Shown one piece after another: positions 24,487 to 33,348 of a stretch of 64,000 nucleotides of DNA. Origin of the DNA: Streptococcus mitis (GTDB lineage Bacteria > Bacillota > Bacilli > Lactobacillales > Streptococcaceae). A program made the position numbers and the translations under genes. Each line of letters starts with the position of its first letter. Positions within the stretch are counted from its first letter, which is position 1. Location of the stretch: assembly GCF_001281025.1 (NCBI RefSeq), contig NZ_CP012646.1, positions 1,827,001 through 1,891,000 of the forward strand, written 5' to 3'. A model generated the notes under the pieces. That model was not told the origin of the DNA. It searched no databases and worked only from the letters and a program-made list of their open reading frames with translations.

Positions 24487-25797
24487 TTATTTGAGCGACT
24501 GATCAATAGCAGTTTGCATTTCTTTTGTACGAGTATCCAAGACTTTTTGCACATTTGGATTTTCTTCATAATAGCTAATATCTTGCATTGCTTGTTGAAA
24601 AGCACGAGAAACCTGAGGATATGCTACGACAACTGGGCGAGCATGAGCTGTTTTTGAATTTTGTTCCATCAAGAAACGCATTGGTTCGGACACTTTATCT
24701 TTGATATTTTCAATTGTAGATTTACGAATCGGAAGGACCGAATTCCCCAAGCTAATAATTTCACTTGATTCTGTATTTGTAGCAAATTTAACAAATTCAG
24801 ATGCTGCCTCTTTTTTATCAGATTTTGTCGTAACAGCTAATTGCCAACTACCTGAAGGGGATACTAATTTTTTCGTCTTACTAGATACTGGGTAAGGAAG
24901 GATACCAAAATCAATATCTTTGTAGTTTGTATTCATGTCAGCAATCGTCCAAGAACCACTCAAAAGCATTGGATACTCTCCTGTTTCAAAACCTTTTTCG
25001 ACTGGACTAACAGTTGTGTAACCTTCTTTTACAAGATTTTGAATGAATTGAACTGCTTCTACACTCTCTTTTGAGTTGAAGTATCCTTCTGCCTTTGTTC
25101 CATCTTCGTTTACGACAGAACCATTATTTGACCAAATCAACGGCATATAAGCATATGGTAACATTTCATCGTTTGAATTAATACGAAAATCAATTGCCGG
25201 TTTGTTATAATGATCTTTCAATTTTTTAGCAATCGTATTAAATTCATCCCATGTCCATGGCTTTTCTAGCGTTGGAAGCTCTGATTCCGCAATTCCGGCC
25301 TCTTTGAACATTTTTTTGTTGTAATAAACACCAACATTCGATTCAGAAAATCCAAATGCATAGAATTTGCCATCATAAGTTCCTTGTTGTTTAATACTGT
25401 CCAAAACATCATCCATATTATTATCTTTTAGATAATCATCTAGCGGAGTAATCACTTTAGATTTTGCATAAGCTGCCGTATTTGGTCCATCAAGGGTAAT
25501 AACATCTGGAAGACTATTAGTCGTGATAGCAGCATTAACCTTGTCTTCATATCCTCCACCACTACCACTACGAGGAATATACTCAGTTACAACCTTGTAC
25601 TTACTTTTTCCTGATTGATTAAAGTTATCAACAACTTTTTGCCAAGCTTTTCCTTCATTGGTTTCGTCAGAGAATTGTACCCAGACTTTAATATCATTTG
25701 AAGAACTCGCTTGTTTTGAGTTAGTTCCTCCACTACAACCTGCAAGTATAGCTAACGATAGCCCCGCAACAACAGATAACATTGTACCTTTACGCAT
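24487..25797 (-). CDS. susX: Sucrose ABC transporter substrate-binding lipoprotein
   Basis: A 436-residue CUT1-family solute-binding protein. The lipobox LAILAGC places the lipidated Cys at about residue 21, followed by a Ser/Gly-rich linker. The remainder has the two-lobed type-1 binding protein pattern, including WVQFSDETNEGKAW and WTWDEFNTIAKKL. First gene of the sus operon, with a strong AAGGAGG site. The 95-bp gap to susT1 is the only sizeable gap in the operon and could hold a processing or attenuation signal, but I see no strong hairpin. Confidence 0.93.
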   Translation of the reverse strand: MRKGTMLSVVAGLSLAILAGCSGGTNSKQASSSNDIKVWVQFSDETNEGKAWQKVVDNFNQSGKSKYKVVTEYIPRSGSGGGYEDKVNAAITTNSLPDVITLDGPNTAAYAKSKVITPLDDYLKDNNMDDVLDSIKQQGTYDGKFYAFGFSESNVGVYYNKKMFKEAGIAESELPTLEKPWTWDEFNTIAKKLKDHYNKPAIDFRINSNDEMLPYAYMPLIWSNNGSVVNEDGTKAEGYFNSKESVEAVQFIQNLVKEGYTTVSPVEKGFETGEYPMLLSGSWTIADMNTNYKDIDFGILPYPVSSKTKKLVSPSGSWQLAVTTKSDKKEAASEFVKFATNTESSEIISLGNSVLPIRKSTIENIKDKVSEPMRFLMEQNSKTAHARPVVVAYPQVSRAFQQAMQDISYYEENPNVQKVLDTRTKEMQTAIDQSLK

Positions 25798-25812
25798 ATT
25801 TTTCCTCCTTTT

Positions 25813-25916
25813 TGAAACGTTTCATTTTTTATTTATTTTTAAACAAGTTTTTCAACTTGTTTTTGAAACGTTTCATTTATAGTTTATATTATAACAGCGC
25901 TTTCATTATTTGTCAA
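25813..25916 (-). promoter_or_regulatory. sus operon promoter with two LacI-type operators and a cre-like site
   Basis: On the minus strand TTGACA (25911-25916) and TATAAT (25888-25893) are 17 bp apart, a full consensus promoter. The palindrome TGAAACGTTTCA occurs twice downstream, at 25864-25875 and 25813-25824, 51 bp apart. A cre-like ATGAAAGCGCTGTTAT (25891-25906) lies in the promoter spacer. Confidence 0.88.
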
Positions 25917-25923
25917 GTGCTGT

Positions 25924-26919
25924 TTAAATTTTTTTTGTTGTTTTATCTCCCCAAAAATATGTGGGAATTACGATTCGTTTTTCTAGAATCTCTTCTCGCT
26001 TAATCATTTTCAGTATCATTGCAACAGATTCTTTTGCCATCATACCAATATCTTGAACTATTGTAGACACTAGATAAGATTGATCGACAGAAGTTTTTAA
26101 ACCATCAAACCCAATTATCTGGTAATCATCAGGTGCTATTTTCCCCAGTTCCTTCATAATACTAATAACTCTCAGAGCCATCATATCATTTATTGTAAAT
26201 ATACCATCAATTTCTTTATGAGATTGCAAAAAAATTCTTATCTGATCTTCAGGATTTATTAAAGGTTCTTTCATTTCAAAATTATAGACATCTACTCCTA
26301 ATTCCTTAGCTTTTTCTCTGAATCCTTTACTTCTGAGTATAGTCTCATTCTCATACATATTAATTGAACCAATAAAAGCAAGGTGCTTATTATCCCTTCT
26401 AACCAGTTCCTCTGCTGCAGTTTGTCCTCCTTTGTAATTTGCTGAAGTAACATAGCATACATTTTCCGAAAAATGTCTATCTATACTTACAAACGGTAAA
26501 TCAGATAAAATATATTTGTCAATATCAGAATATGTAATACCAATAATTCCATCCACTTTATTTTGTTTCAACATTTCGATATATTCGATTTCATTTTGTG
26601 AATCACTATCAGCGTTACAAATAAATAATTTATAATTATATTTTAATAACTCTTTCTCAACATGATAGGCAAACTCCGAGAAAAATGGATGCCATATGCT
26701 CGGAATAATCAAAGCGATAGTTTCTGTTCTATTCTTTTTCATACCTCGAGCATAATTATCAGGGATATAGTCCAATGTTTTTATAGCCCTTTGAACTTTC
26801 CTTAAAGTTATTTCTTTAATGCCTTTTTCTTTATTAATCACACGTGAAACTGTTCCAACACTAACTCCTGCTTCTAAAGCAACATCTTTCATGGTAATTG
26901 ATTTTTTTCGTTCTACCAT
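25924..26919 (-). CDS. susR: LacI-family repressor of the sus locus
   Basis: A 331-residue LacI/GalR regulator. The ATG at 26919 is chosen because GAAAGGAGGTGATAAT precedes it. The N-terminal HTH reads MKDVALEAGVSVGTVSRVIN, followed by the periplasmic-binding-protein-like sensor domain. It sits immediately upstream of, and in the same direction as, susX. The two TGAAACGTTTCA palindromes between the genes are its likely operators. Confidence 0.92.
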   Translation of the reverse strand: MVERKKSITMKDVALEAGVSVGTVSRVINKEKGIKEITLRKVQRAIKTLDYIPDNYARGMKKNRTETIALIIPSIWHPFFSEFAYHVEKELLKYNYKLFICNADSDSQNEIEYIEMLKQNKVDGIIGITYSDIDKYILSDLPFVSIDRHFSENVCYVTSANYKGGQTAAEELVRRDNKHLAFIGSINMYENETILRSKGFREKAKELGVDVYNFEMKEPLINPEDQIRIFLQSHKEIDGIFTINDMMALRVISIMKELGKIAPDDYQIIGFDGLKTSVDQSYLVSTIVQDIGMMAKESVAMILKMIKREEILEKRIVIPTYFWGDKTTKKI

Positions 26920-27060
26920 ATTATCACCTCCTTTCAATATATAGTATCATGCAAACGTTTTTTTGGCAACTATTTCTCAATCATTTTTGGCCAGATCATT
27001 TATCCCATCATTAATAAAATCACTCCAATTAGCTTTTGAAAATACTTCAATTTTCATGTG

Positions 27061-27115
27061 TAAACATCTACATAAAACAGGAAAAGCCTTGGTTTCATGG
27101 CTTTTTTCGTATCTT
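27061..27115 (+). repeat. Distal copy of the tRNA-Lys 3' flank and terminator
   Basis: AACATCTACATAAAACAGG followed by AAAAGCCTTGG...GGCTTTTTTCGTATCT resembles the flanks of the att copies at 13.65, 14.66 and 17.75 kb. The CTGTAGGGGGC core itself is not preserved. The hairpin with T-run (27083-27107) may still terminate transcription. The rest of 26920-27247 has no gene. Confidence 0.55.
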
Positions 27116-27247
27116 CTACAAAAAAGCAAGAGTTTTAGAGGGCTATGAATCTAGATGTACATTTTGCTTAAATGATTGAAGGTATTTTCTTAACAAAAAC
27201 ACCCAAAAAATTAGATTTTTTCTGTCTAACTTTTGAGGTACAGTTCA

Positions 27248-27268
27248 AACGCTAAATAGCGTTTTTTT
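27248..27268 (+). terminator. Small terminator-like hairpin
   Basis: AACGCT-AAAT-AGCGTT followed by a T-run on the plus strand, 15 bp beyond the mgaSpn stop. The adjoining CTGTCTAACTTTTGAGGTACAGTTC looks like insertion-sequence debris. Confidence 0.5.
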
Positions 27269-27282
27269 GTTATTTTAGGTTA

Positions 27283-28761
27283 CTAATCTAATCGAATAAA
27301 CATCATTGCGTTAAGCAAAGAGATGAGAGCGACTGTATTGACATTATTGGAATAGATTAGTCTCTTATTTTCAATAGGAGGAATAATAAAATTAGAAATA
27401 ATGATATCGTAAGGTGAATCTTTTAGAGACTCAAGTGATAACTCTAATTCATTCCAAACTTCCAGTTCAAAATTGTTGCTGCAATAATAAGAAAGTGTTT
27501 CCGCTACTGATTTTGCATGATACTGATCAAAATTGCTCATGACTAAAACCTTTAATTTAGGTTGATTTTGTAAAAGATTTAGAACTAAGTGTTTGCTATG
27601 GGTGATAAAAGTATAGGACAAATGATTGACTTTCATCGAATTACAATCCATACCTAAAACCTCTAGATAATGTTCAATTCCTTCCTTCACCTCTGAAACA
27701 AATTTAGGAAAAATATTTTGAAAATTCCTGATTGTATTCCCTTTTTGATCAAATAGAATAAACTCAGTGGACAACTCTTGACGATACAGATGTGCGGTAT
27801 TATGCAGATGCCAAATCAGATTATCCTTATTCTCAATCTCAATCTGATACTTGACTGAAATCTGATCAATAAAATCACTCAATAGATGGTAAGATTTTTC
27901 AACATAGCTATCATTTTTTACGCATTTTATAAAGAGACTTTCATCTATGAAAAACATTTTTTGAAAGTAAGACACAAATAATTGGCAAACAACTTCTTCA
28001 TCTAAAGAGAGATTGTATTCTGATTCAAAACTCTGTGCAACACCTTCTATTCCTTCTGCCTGCATCAAAGCATTCAAACTTTGGTCGTTAAAAGAATTTT
28101 TCTCAACTTCCAAGAAATGACTAAACTTTATTCGATATAAATTCGTAACGAGGAGCAACTTTAGCATTCTTTGAGTTGCGAAATTGACAGGAAATGCTGT
28201 TTCTTTATAGACCAGTGCTAACAGCTTACACAAAGGTTCTACTGAAAAATCTTCAAAAGGCCATTCAAAGAAATAATATTTCTCTGAAAAATACTGAGCA
28301 AAAAAGTAACGGATATCAATCTCATTTCCTGTGATTCGAACTGGATTAAGGTTAATTTCAAAACGATATTGTTTCTTAATAATTTTATTAATATGACTGA
28401 TGATACGGTAAAGAGAGGAAGAACTGATATAAAATTCTTTACAAATACTCTCAGCTTGACACCCTTCATTAAAGAAGATAAATTCTAAAATCAAAAAATG
28501 AGTTGAATGTTTAAAGAAATGATGGTAAACCATTTCAATATCACTATCATCGGTATTAATAATGCGTATACCATTAGTAGAAGAATGAAAAATCAAGTAA
28601 GGAAAAGCAGATTTAACATGGGATAGATCATCTTTGACTGCACGTTCTGTACAATTTAGTAACTCTGCTAGTTCAGAACGATGAAACCATCGTTTATGTT
28701 CAAATAATAATTCTAATAATTCTAATTGCCTATGACTTTTTTTAGATAATAAATCTCTCAT
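27283..28761 (-). CDS. mgaSpn: Mga-family global regulator (MgaSpn)
   Basis: A 492-residue regulator. The ATG at 28761 is chosen over an upstream in-frame ATG because it gives the length known for MgaSpn (about 493) and follows GAGAAAGA. N-terminal winged-helix HTH segments include HRSELAELLNCTERAVKDDL and a second HTH near 100-140. The middle is PRD-like and the C-terminus EIIB-like. In S. pneumoniae MgaSpn activates the neighbouring, divergent stress operon by binding upstream of its promoter. That operon begins at 29047 here. Confidence 0.92.
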   Translation of the reverse strand: MRDLLSKKSHRQLELLELLFEHKRWFHRSELAELLNCTERAVKDDLSHVKSAFPYLIFHSSTNGIRIINTDDSDIEMVYHHFFKHSTHFLILEFIFFNEGCQAESICKEFYISSSSLYRIISHINKIIKKQYRFEINLNPVRITGNEIDIRYFFAQYFSEKYYFFEWPFEDFSVEPLCKLLALVYKETAFPVNFATQRMLKLLLVTNLYRIKFSHFLEVEKNSFNDQSLNALMQAEGIEGVAQSFESEYNLSLDEEVVCQLFVSYFQKMFFIDESLFIKCVKNDSYVEKSYHLLSDFIDQISVKYQIEIENKDNLIWHLHNTAHLYRQELSTEFILFDQKGNTIRNFQNIFPKFVSEVKEGIEHYLEVLGMDCNSMKVNHLSYTFITHSKHLVLNLLQNQPKLKVLVMSNFDQYHAKSVAETLSYYCSNNFELEVWNELELSLESLKDSPYDIIISNFIIPPIENKRLIYSNNVNTVALISLLNAMMFIRLD

Positions 28762-28826
28762 GAATGTCTTTCTCTCTTTATAAATTATCGGATTAAACCT
28801 CTTGCAATTATACCACAAAGAAAAGG

Positions 28827-28840
28827 TATAGCATGCTATA
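28827..28840. promoter_or_regulatory. Perfect 14-bp palindrome in the mgaSpn-glsB intergenic region
   Basis: TATAGCATGCTATA lies 66 bp upstream of the mgaSpn ATG and about 145 bp upstream of the glsB -10. An extended -10 for mgaSpn, TGGTATAAT on the minus strand, is at 28807-28815. The site could bind a dimeric regulator. Confidence 0.5.
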
Positions 28841-28984
28841 ACGACTTTTACTAAGATCCTTTATCTCGTATAATAACACTACGGAGGCAATATATAAACA
28901 ATTTTCTTATTTTAGCGTCTATTGAGGGCGTGAATACAGAATCAAATTCAAGTCGAAAGATTATATTTTTAATTTTAAAAATTA

Positions 28985-28990
28985 TATAAT
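28985..28990 (+). promoter_or_regulatory. -10 element of the gls stress operon
   Basis: TATAAT at 28985-28990 with no recognisable -35 at 16-18 bp upstream, as expected for an activator-dependent promoter. MgaSpn is the likely activator. The surrounding 28960-28990 is an imperfect AT-rich palindrome. Confidence 0.55.
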
Positions 28991-29046
28991 AGCAACAATC
29001 AAAAAAATTGATTTTTTGAGATTAAAATAAAAAAGGAGGGTAAGCA

Positions 29047-29283
29047 ATGTTGTGGTCAATTATTGCAGGAGGTCTTATTGGTCTCTTGGCAGGTAAAATC
29101 ACTAAAAAAGGTAGTTCTATGGGAATCATCGCAAATGTATTCGCTGGTTTAGTCGGGGCATCTGTAGGACAATCCCTTTTAGGTAGTTGGGGCCCATCAA
29201 TCGCTGGAATGGCTTTGATCCCATCTATTGTAGGTGCAGCTATTGTGATTACTGTAGTGTCATTCTTTACAGGTAAAAAATAA
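29047..29283 (+). CDS. glsB: GlsB/YeaQ/YmgE family stress membrane protein
   Basis: A 78-residue, glycine-rich membrane protein with about three transmembrane segments (IIAGGLIGLLAG, GIIANVFAGLVGASVG, VGAAIVITVVSFF). It is a transglycosylase-associated-type small protein often found with Gls24/Asp23. AAAGGAGG precedes the ATG. First gene of a five-gene operon. Role: envelope stress response; the mechanism is unknown. Confidence 0.92.
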   Translation: MLWSIIAGGLIGLLAGKITKKGSSMGIIANVFAGLVGASVGQSLLGSWGPSIAGMALIPSIVGAAIVITVVSFFTGKK

Positions 29284-29359
29284 TTACTTGTAGAATAAAC
29301 TATTTTTAAATAGATTAGACGGGTAAAAATAGTTTAATGTTAAATCGAAAGGATTGTAT

Positions 29360-29932
29360 ATGTCAAAAGCAAAGAAAATATGTTTAATTATTTTCTGTAT
29401 TTTAATCTTGACAATTTTCCTTCCTGTTTTGATAGATTATCATCAAGTTAGTGATCTAGGCATTCAGCTATTTAGCTGGAGACAGAATCATTTCGTTGAA
29501 TTCTATCTCTCTAGATATATATTCTGGGGGATAGTGGCTCTATCAACTTTAGTTTTGTTATCGATGTTAGTTGTGTTGTTTTATCCTAAACGTTATTTGG
29601 AAATTCAACTTGAAACTAAAAACGATACATTGAAATTAAAGAATTCAGCAATCGAAGGTTTTGTTAGAAGTTTGGTGAGTGATCATGGATTGATCAAGAA
29701 CCCAACTGTTCATGTAAATTTACGAAAAAATAAATGTTTCGTTCATGTAGAAGGTAAAATTCTTCCTTCGGACAACATCGCTGACAGATGCCAACTAATT
29801 CAAAATGAAATAGCTAATGGATTAAAGCAATTCTTTGGTATTGAGCGTCAGGTGAAATTGGACGTCTTGGTAAAAGACTATCAGCCACAGCCTAAAGCTC
29901 AAAAGAAAAAAACTGCTAGTCGTGTAAAGTAA
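29360..29932 (+). CDS. amaP: Alkaline shock response membrane anchor protein AmaP
   Basis: A 190-residue protein with two N-terminal membrane helices (about 6-25 and 50-75) and a soluble C-terminal domain. The ATG at 29360 is preferred over a TTG two codons earlier because it lies seven bases after GAAAGG. AmaP tethers Asp23 to the membrane in Staphylococcus; here the Asp23/Gls24 gene is two genes downstream, supporting the assignment. Confidence 0.88.
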   Translation: MSKAKKICLIIFCILILTIFLPVLIDYHQVSDLGIQLFSWRQNHFVEFYLSRYIFWGIVALSTLVLLSMLVVLFYPKRYLEIQLETKNDTLKLKNSAIEGFVRSLVSDHGLIKNPTVHVNLRKNKCFVHVEGKILPSDNIADRCQLIQNEIANGLKQFFGIERQVKLDVLVKDYQPQPKAQKKKTASRVK

Positions 29933-29942
29933 GGAAGTAAAA

Positions 29943-30113
29943 ATGGAATGGCTTAAACAATATCGATATCCAATAATCGCAGGTCTCATAGGCGTATTTC
30001 TCGCTTGTTTGATTGTCTCCTTTGGCTTCTTCAAAACAATATTTGTATTGATTTTAGGAGCACTGGGAGTTGCAGCTGGATTATATATCGAAAAAAACTA
30101 TATAGATAAATAA
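29943..30113 (+). CDS. DUF2273 family small membrane protein
   Basis: A 56-residue protein starting MEWLKQYRYPIIAG, with AAGGAAG seven bases before the ATG. Two membrane segments fill most of it (residues ~10-28 and ~31-48) and the end is charged. Small DUF2273 proteins are typical partners in asp23 operons. It lies 10 bp after amaP and 39 bp before asp23, so it is part of the operon. Confidence 0.88.
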   Translation: MEWLKQYRYPIIAGLIGVFLACLIVSFGFFKTIFVLILGALGVAAGLYIEKNYIDK

Positions 30114-30152
30114 AAAAAATAAAAATTACTAATTTAATTAAAGGAGTTTCAT

Positions 30153-30761
30153 ATGTCAAACGAAAAAAACATTAACACTAACGTAGAAAAGAAAGATGCT
30201 ACTGCTGTAGCTCACGAAATCAAAGGAGAACTTACTTACGAAGATAAAGTTATCCAAAAAATCATTGGTCTGTCACTAGAAAACGTTTCAGGTCTTTTGG
30301 GAATCGACGGTGGTTTCTTCTCAAATCTTAAAGAAAAAATCGTTAACAGCGATGACGTAACAAGTGGTGTCAACGTAGAAGTTGGTAAAACACAAGTTGC
30401 AGTTGACTTAAACGTTATTGTTGAGTACCAAAAAAATGTTCCAGCTTTATATTCAGAAATCAGAGAAATCGTATCTTCAGAAGTTGCTAAAATGACTGAC
30501 TTGGAAGTTGTTGAAATCAACGTAAACGTTGTCGACATCAAAACTAAAGAACAACATGAAGCAGACTCAGTAAGCCTTCAAGATCGCGTATCTGACGTTG
30601 CTGAATCAACAGGAGAATTCGCTTCAGAACAATTCGAAAAAGCTAAATCTGGTCTTGGATCTGGTTTCTCAACTGTTCAAGAAAAAGTTAGCGAAGGTGT
30701 AGAAGCTGTTAAAGGTGCAGCAACTGGTGTAGTATCTCACGAAAAAACTCGTGTAAACTAA
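30153..30761 (+). CDS. asp23: Asp23/Gls24 family envelope stress protein
   Basis: A 202-residue soluble Asp23/Gls24 protein. The conserved domain covers about residues 22-130 (IKGELTYEDKVIQKIIGLSLENV, VNVEVGKTQVAVDLNVIVEY in part). A helical C-terminal tail rich in E, K and V follows. It assembles at the membrane through AmaP and is induced by envelope or pH stress. An AAAGGAG site lies upstream. Confidence 0.94.
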   Translation: MSNEKNINTNVEKKDATAVAHEIKGELTYEDKVIQKIIGLSLENVSGLLGIDGGFFSNLKEKIVNSDDVTSGVNVEVGKTQVAVDLNVIVEYQKNVPALYSEIREIVSSEVAKMTDLEVVEINVNVVDIKTKEQHEADSVSLQDRVSDVAESTGEFASEQFEKAKSGLGSGFSTVQEKVSEGVEAVKGAATGVVSHEKTRVN

Positions 30762-30791
30762 GATAAAATAAATATAACAGGAGAAATTATC

Positions 30792-30995
30792 ATGTCAGTA
30801 GAAGAAAAATTAAATCAAGCTAAAGGTTCTATTAAAGAAGGTGTTGGGAAAGTCATCGGTGATGAAAAAATGGAAAAAGAAGGAGCAGCTGAAAAAGTTG
30901 TTTCTAAAGTAAAAGAAGTTGCTGAAGATGCCAAAGACGCTGTAGAAGGTGCTGTAGAAGGTATCAAAAACATGTTGAGTGGCGACAATAAATAA
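30792..30995 (+). CDS. CsbD family stress protein
   Basis: A 67-residue, highly charged helical protein with the CsbD signature [22 protein letters not shown]. CsbD-family proteins are general stress proteins of unknown biochemistry. AACAGGAGAAA precedes the ATG. Last gene of the glsB operon. Confidence 0.93.
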   Translation: MSVEEKLNQAKGSIKEGVGKVIGDEKMEKEGAAEKVVSKVKEVAEDAKDAVEGAVEGIKNMLSGDNK

Positions 30996-31066
30996 GGCTA
31001 AAAGTTACTTTATCTCTTTAGTAACATTAGTCAAAAGAGTCTGAGTCAAGATGATTCTCAGAAAAC

Positions 31067-31106
31067 AAAAAGCTAGAGATTTCCAATTGCGGAACTCTAG
31101 CTTTTT
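31067..31106 (+). terminator. Terminator of the gls operon
   Basis: A 12-bp perfect stem, AAAAAGCTAGAG (31067-31078) with CTCTAGCTTTTT (31095-31106). Confidence 0.9.
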
Positions 31107-31109
31107 AAT

Positions 31110-31405
31110 TTCACCTCTTTCTCTTATTATATTTCAGCAGGTTGTTGACCGTGAGTACGAATCCCATGTCAATTCTCACTTTACGCTTACCTCTCAGATG
31201 ACATCTCTTATAACCAAACAAACCTTTATCTGCCCAAAGACAGATTTCATATCAATCTTACGTTTAGCGGAAATTTGTCTACCCTTGGAAGATAAAAATG
31301 CCTGATATTCTTTAGTTTTTAAACACTGGTAACGTTCATTCATATACAGTCCCTTTTGAGGAGCTGATTCAGGTTCATAATCGCAGTCAACATTGATTTC
31401 AAGGA
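31110..31405 (-). pseudogene. IS1182-type transposase C-terminal relic
   Basis: On the minus strand, frames pieced together across at least one shift give RYQCLKTKEYQAFLSSKGR, KRKIDMKSVFGQIK, then KRCHLRGKRKVRIDMG and TVNNLL, the C-terminus typical of IS1182/IS5-like DDE transposases. Stops and a frameshift interrupt it. No start, no full catalytic domain and no terminal repeats are seen. Confidence 0.7.
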
Positions 31406-31415
31406 TTTTTACTTT

Positions 31416-31871
31416 CTATCTACTCTTTTTCATGATGTATTTTCGTACAGGTGCTTCAACCATTTGAACGATTTCAAATCCTTCTTTTTGATAAAGGTGC
31501 TGGGCTGCTTGATTTGCTTCGAGGACATTTAAAGAAATACTACCTATGTCTCCATTTTCAAAGATCAAACTAACAAATTTCCTTAAAGCCTGCCTACCTA
31601 AGCCTTGTCCCTGTTTCTGGGGATTGATAAAAAAGCGTCCAATATGAAGATTGCTGTCTTCTTGCCTGATTTTCTGGATAAGCCCCACAAACTCTTGTCC
31701 TTCAAAGATTGAAAAGATTCCTTCCAAATCTTGCAAAACTTGAATGGTCAAGGGAAAAGGAATCCTTGGTCCCATCCATTGTTCTTGAAAGGATTTGCCA
31801 AGGGAGTTGGACCATTGGCATACAAGCTGAGCGTTTTCTGTGCTCACCTTTTCTTCAAAACGAATTATCAT
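31416..31871 (-). CDS. GNAT family N-acetyltransferase
   Basis: A 151-residue GNAT protein. The acetyl-CoA loop is QKQGQGLGRQALRKFV (about residues 87-102), followed by NVLEANQAAQHLYQKEGFE, the usual beta5-alpha4 motif. The substrate is unknown. Convergent with nothing close; its start region overlaps the promoter region of the divergent prepilin peptidase gene. Confidence 0.9.
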   Translation of the reverse strand: MIIRFEEKVSTENAQLVCQWSNSLGKSFQEQWMGPRIPFPLTIQVLQDLEGIFSIFEGQEFVGLIQKIRQEDSNLHIGRFFINPQKQGQGLGRQALRKFVSLIFENGDIGSISLNVLEANQAAQHLYQKEGFEIVQMVEAPVRKYIMKKSR

Positions 31872-31940
31872 CTTTGCCTCACAATCTTATCTATGTTTCT
31901 CCATTATACTACTTCTCCTATTTTTTACGAATAGATAAGT

Positions 31941-32600
31941 ATGATTGATTTTTATTTTTTTCTTGTCGGGAGCATTCTCGCTTCCTTTCTTGGTTTGGTC
32001 ATTGACCGTTTTCCAGAGCAATCCATTATCCAACCTGCTAGTCACTGCGATTCCTGTCAGACTCGCTTGCCTCCCTTAGATTTGATTCCGATTCTCTCAC
32101 AGGTCTTCAATCGCTTTCGCTGTCGCTACTGCAAGGCTACATATCCTGTCTGGTATGCCCTTTTTGAATTGGGCTTAGGACTCCTCTTTCTGGCTTGGTC
32201 TTGGGAATTGCTTTCCTTGGGGCAAGTCGTCCTAATCACCGCTGGTTTGACCTTGGGCATCTACGACTTTCGCCATCAGGAATATCCCTTACTAGTCTGG
32301 ATGACTTTCCACCTAATCCTAATGGCCGGATCTGGCTGGAATCTGGTCATGGTCTTCTTCCTTGTCCTTGGAATTGTGGCTCATTTTATCAATATTCGCA
32401 TGGGCGCAGGGGATTTTCTCTTTCTAGCTTCTTGCGCTCTCGTCTTTAGTGCGACCGAATTACTCATCTTGATTCAGTTTGCTTCTACGATGGGAATTCT
32501 AGCCTTTCTCCTGCAAAAGAAAAAGGAAAGACTTCCTTTCGTGCCTTTCCTCTTGTTTGCTGCTTGTGTGATTATTTTTGGTAAGCTACTGCTTGTGTGA
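31941..32600 (+). CDS. pilD: Type IV prepilin peptidase for competence pili
   Basis: A 219-residue membrane aspartyl protease that cleaves and methylates prepilins such as ComGC. Two zinc-binding CxxC pairs are at Cys36/39 and Cys61/64. The catalytic aspartates are in GIYDFRH and GAGDFLF. Seven to eight membrane segments are visible. Also called CilC or CclA in S. pneumoniae, where it is a late competence gene. I did not locate a convincing cin-box. Its 3' end overlaps the convergent trpA 3' end by 29 bp. Confidence 0.92.
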   Translation: MIDFYFFLVGSILASFLGLVIDRFPEQSIIQPASHCDSCQTRLPPLDLIPILSQVFNRFRCRYCKATYPVWYALFELGLGLLFLAWSWELLSLGQVVLITAGLTLGIYDFRHQEYPLLVWMTFHLILMAGSGWNLVMVFFLVLGIVAHFINIRMGAGDFLFLASCALVFSATELLILIQFASTMGILAFLLQKKKERLPFVPFLLFAACVIIFGKLLLV

Positions 32601-33348
32601 TAAAGTCCTGAATCGGCTCTCCTTGGTGGAGAGCTTTTACAATTTTCGAACCGACGATAACGCCATCTGACACCGCATTGAAACGTTCTACATCAGCTTG
32701 ACTAGATACGCCAAATCCTGTCAAGACTGGGATATCGGCCACTTGATGAAGTTGTGCCAAGTGCTTGTCCAAATCTGCGCGGTAATTGCCTGATTTCCCT
32801 GTCACCCCGTTGATAGCAACAGCATAGACGAAGCCTTCTGCTCCCTTGATCAACTCTTTTTGGCGCTCAATCCCTGTTGTCAAGCTTACTAAAGGAATCA
32901 AAGCAATGTCTGTATCTGCCAAAAATGGTTCTACAAAGTTGGCATGCTCATGAGGCAGGTCTGGAATAATCAAGCCCTTAACCGCTGTATCTTCCAAATC
33001 TTTGACAAAGTTCTCCACACCGTACTGAAAGAGGGGGTTGAAGTAGGTCATGATGATCAGCGGAACCTCTGTTTCAATAGTTTTCAAGGTTTCAACCAAA
33101 GCTTGTGTCGAAGTCCCATGGGCTAAACTACGCAAACCAGCTTCTTCGATAACAGGTCCATCTGCGACAGGATCTGAAAAAGGAATACCCACTTCAATGG
33201 CCGAAACACCTAAATCTTCTAAAAAGTGAATCGTTTCCCCAAGTCCATCCAAACCTTTCTCATGGTCTCCAGCCATGATATAGGGAACGAAAATTCCTTT
33301 TCCAGCTGCTTTAATAGCGTTTAATTTTTCTGTTAGTGTCTTAGGCAT
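32572..33348 (-). CDS. trpA: Tryptophan synthase alpha subunit
   Basis: 258 residues; splits indole-3-glycerol phosphate into indole and glyceraldehyde-3-phosphate and passes indole to TrpB. Catalytic Glu52 and Asp63 lie in [15 protein letters not shown]. The ATG at 33348 gives the family's usual start and overlaps the trpB end by 8 bp; longer in-frame starts lie inside trpB. Last gene of the trp operon, ending convergently over pilD. Confidence 0.96.
   Translation of the reverse strand: MPKTLTEKLNAIKAAGKGIFVPYIMAGDHEKGLDGLGETIHFLEDLGVSAIEVGIPFSDPVADGPVIEEAGLRSLAHGTSTQALVETLKTIETEVPLIIMTYFNPLFQYGVENFVKDLEDTAVKGLIIPDLPHEHANFVEPFLADTDIALIPLVSLTTGIERQKELIKGAEGFVYAVAINGVTGKSGNYRADLDKHLAQLHQVADIPVLTGFGVSSQADVERFNAVSDGVIVGSKIVKALHQGEPIQDFITQAVAYQK

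Noticed and set aside
27225..27250. Possible live insertion sequence end (CTGTCTAACTTTTGAGGTACAGTTC)
   Set aside because: No transposase frame, no partner inverted repeat and no target duplication are visible; at most debris.
31051..31305. 84-codon plus-strand open frame after the gls operon
   Set aside because: It spans the operon terminator and the antisense strand of the IS1182 relic.
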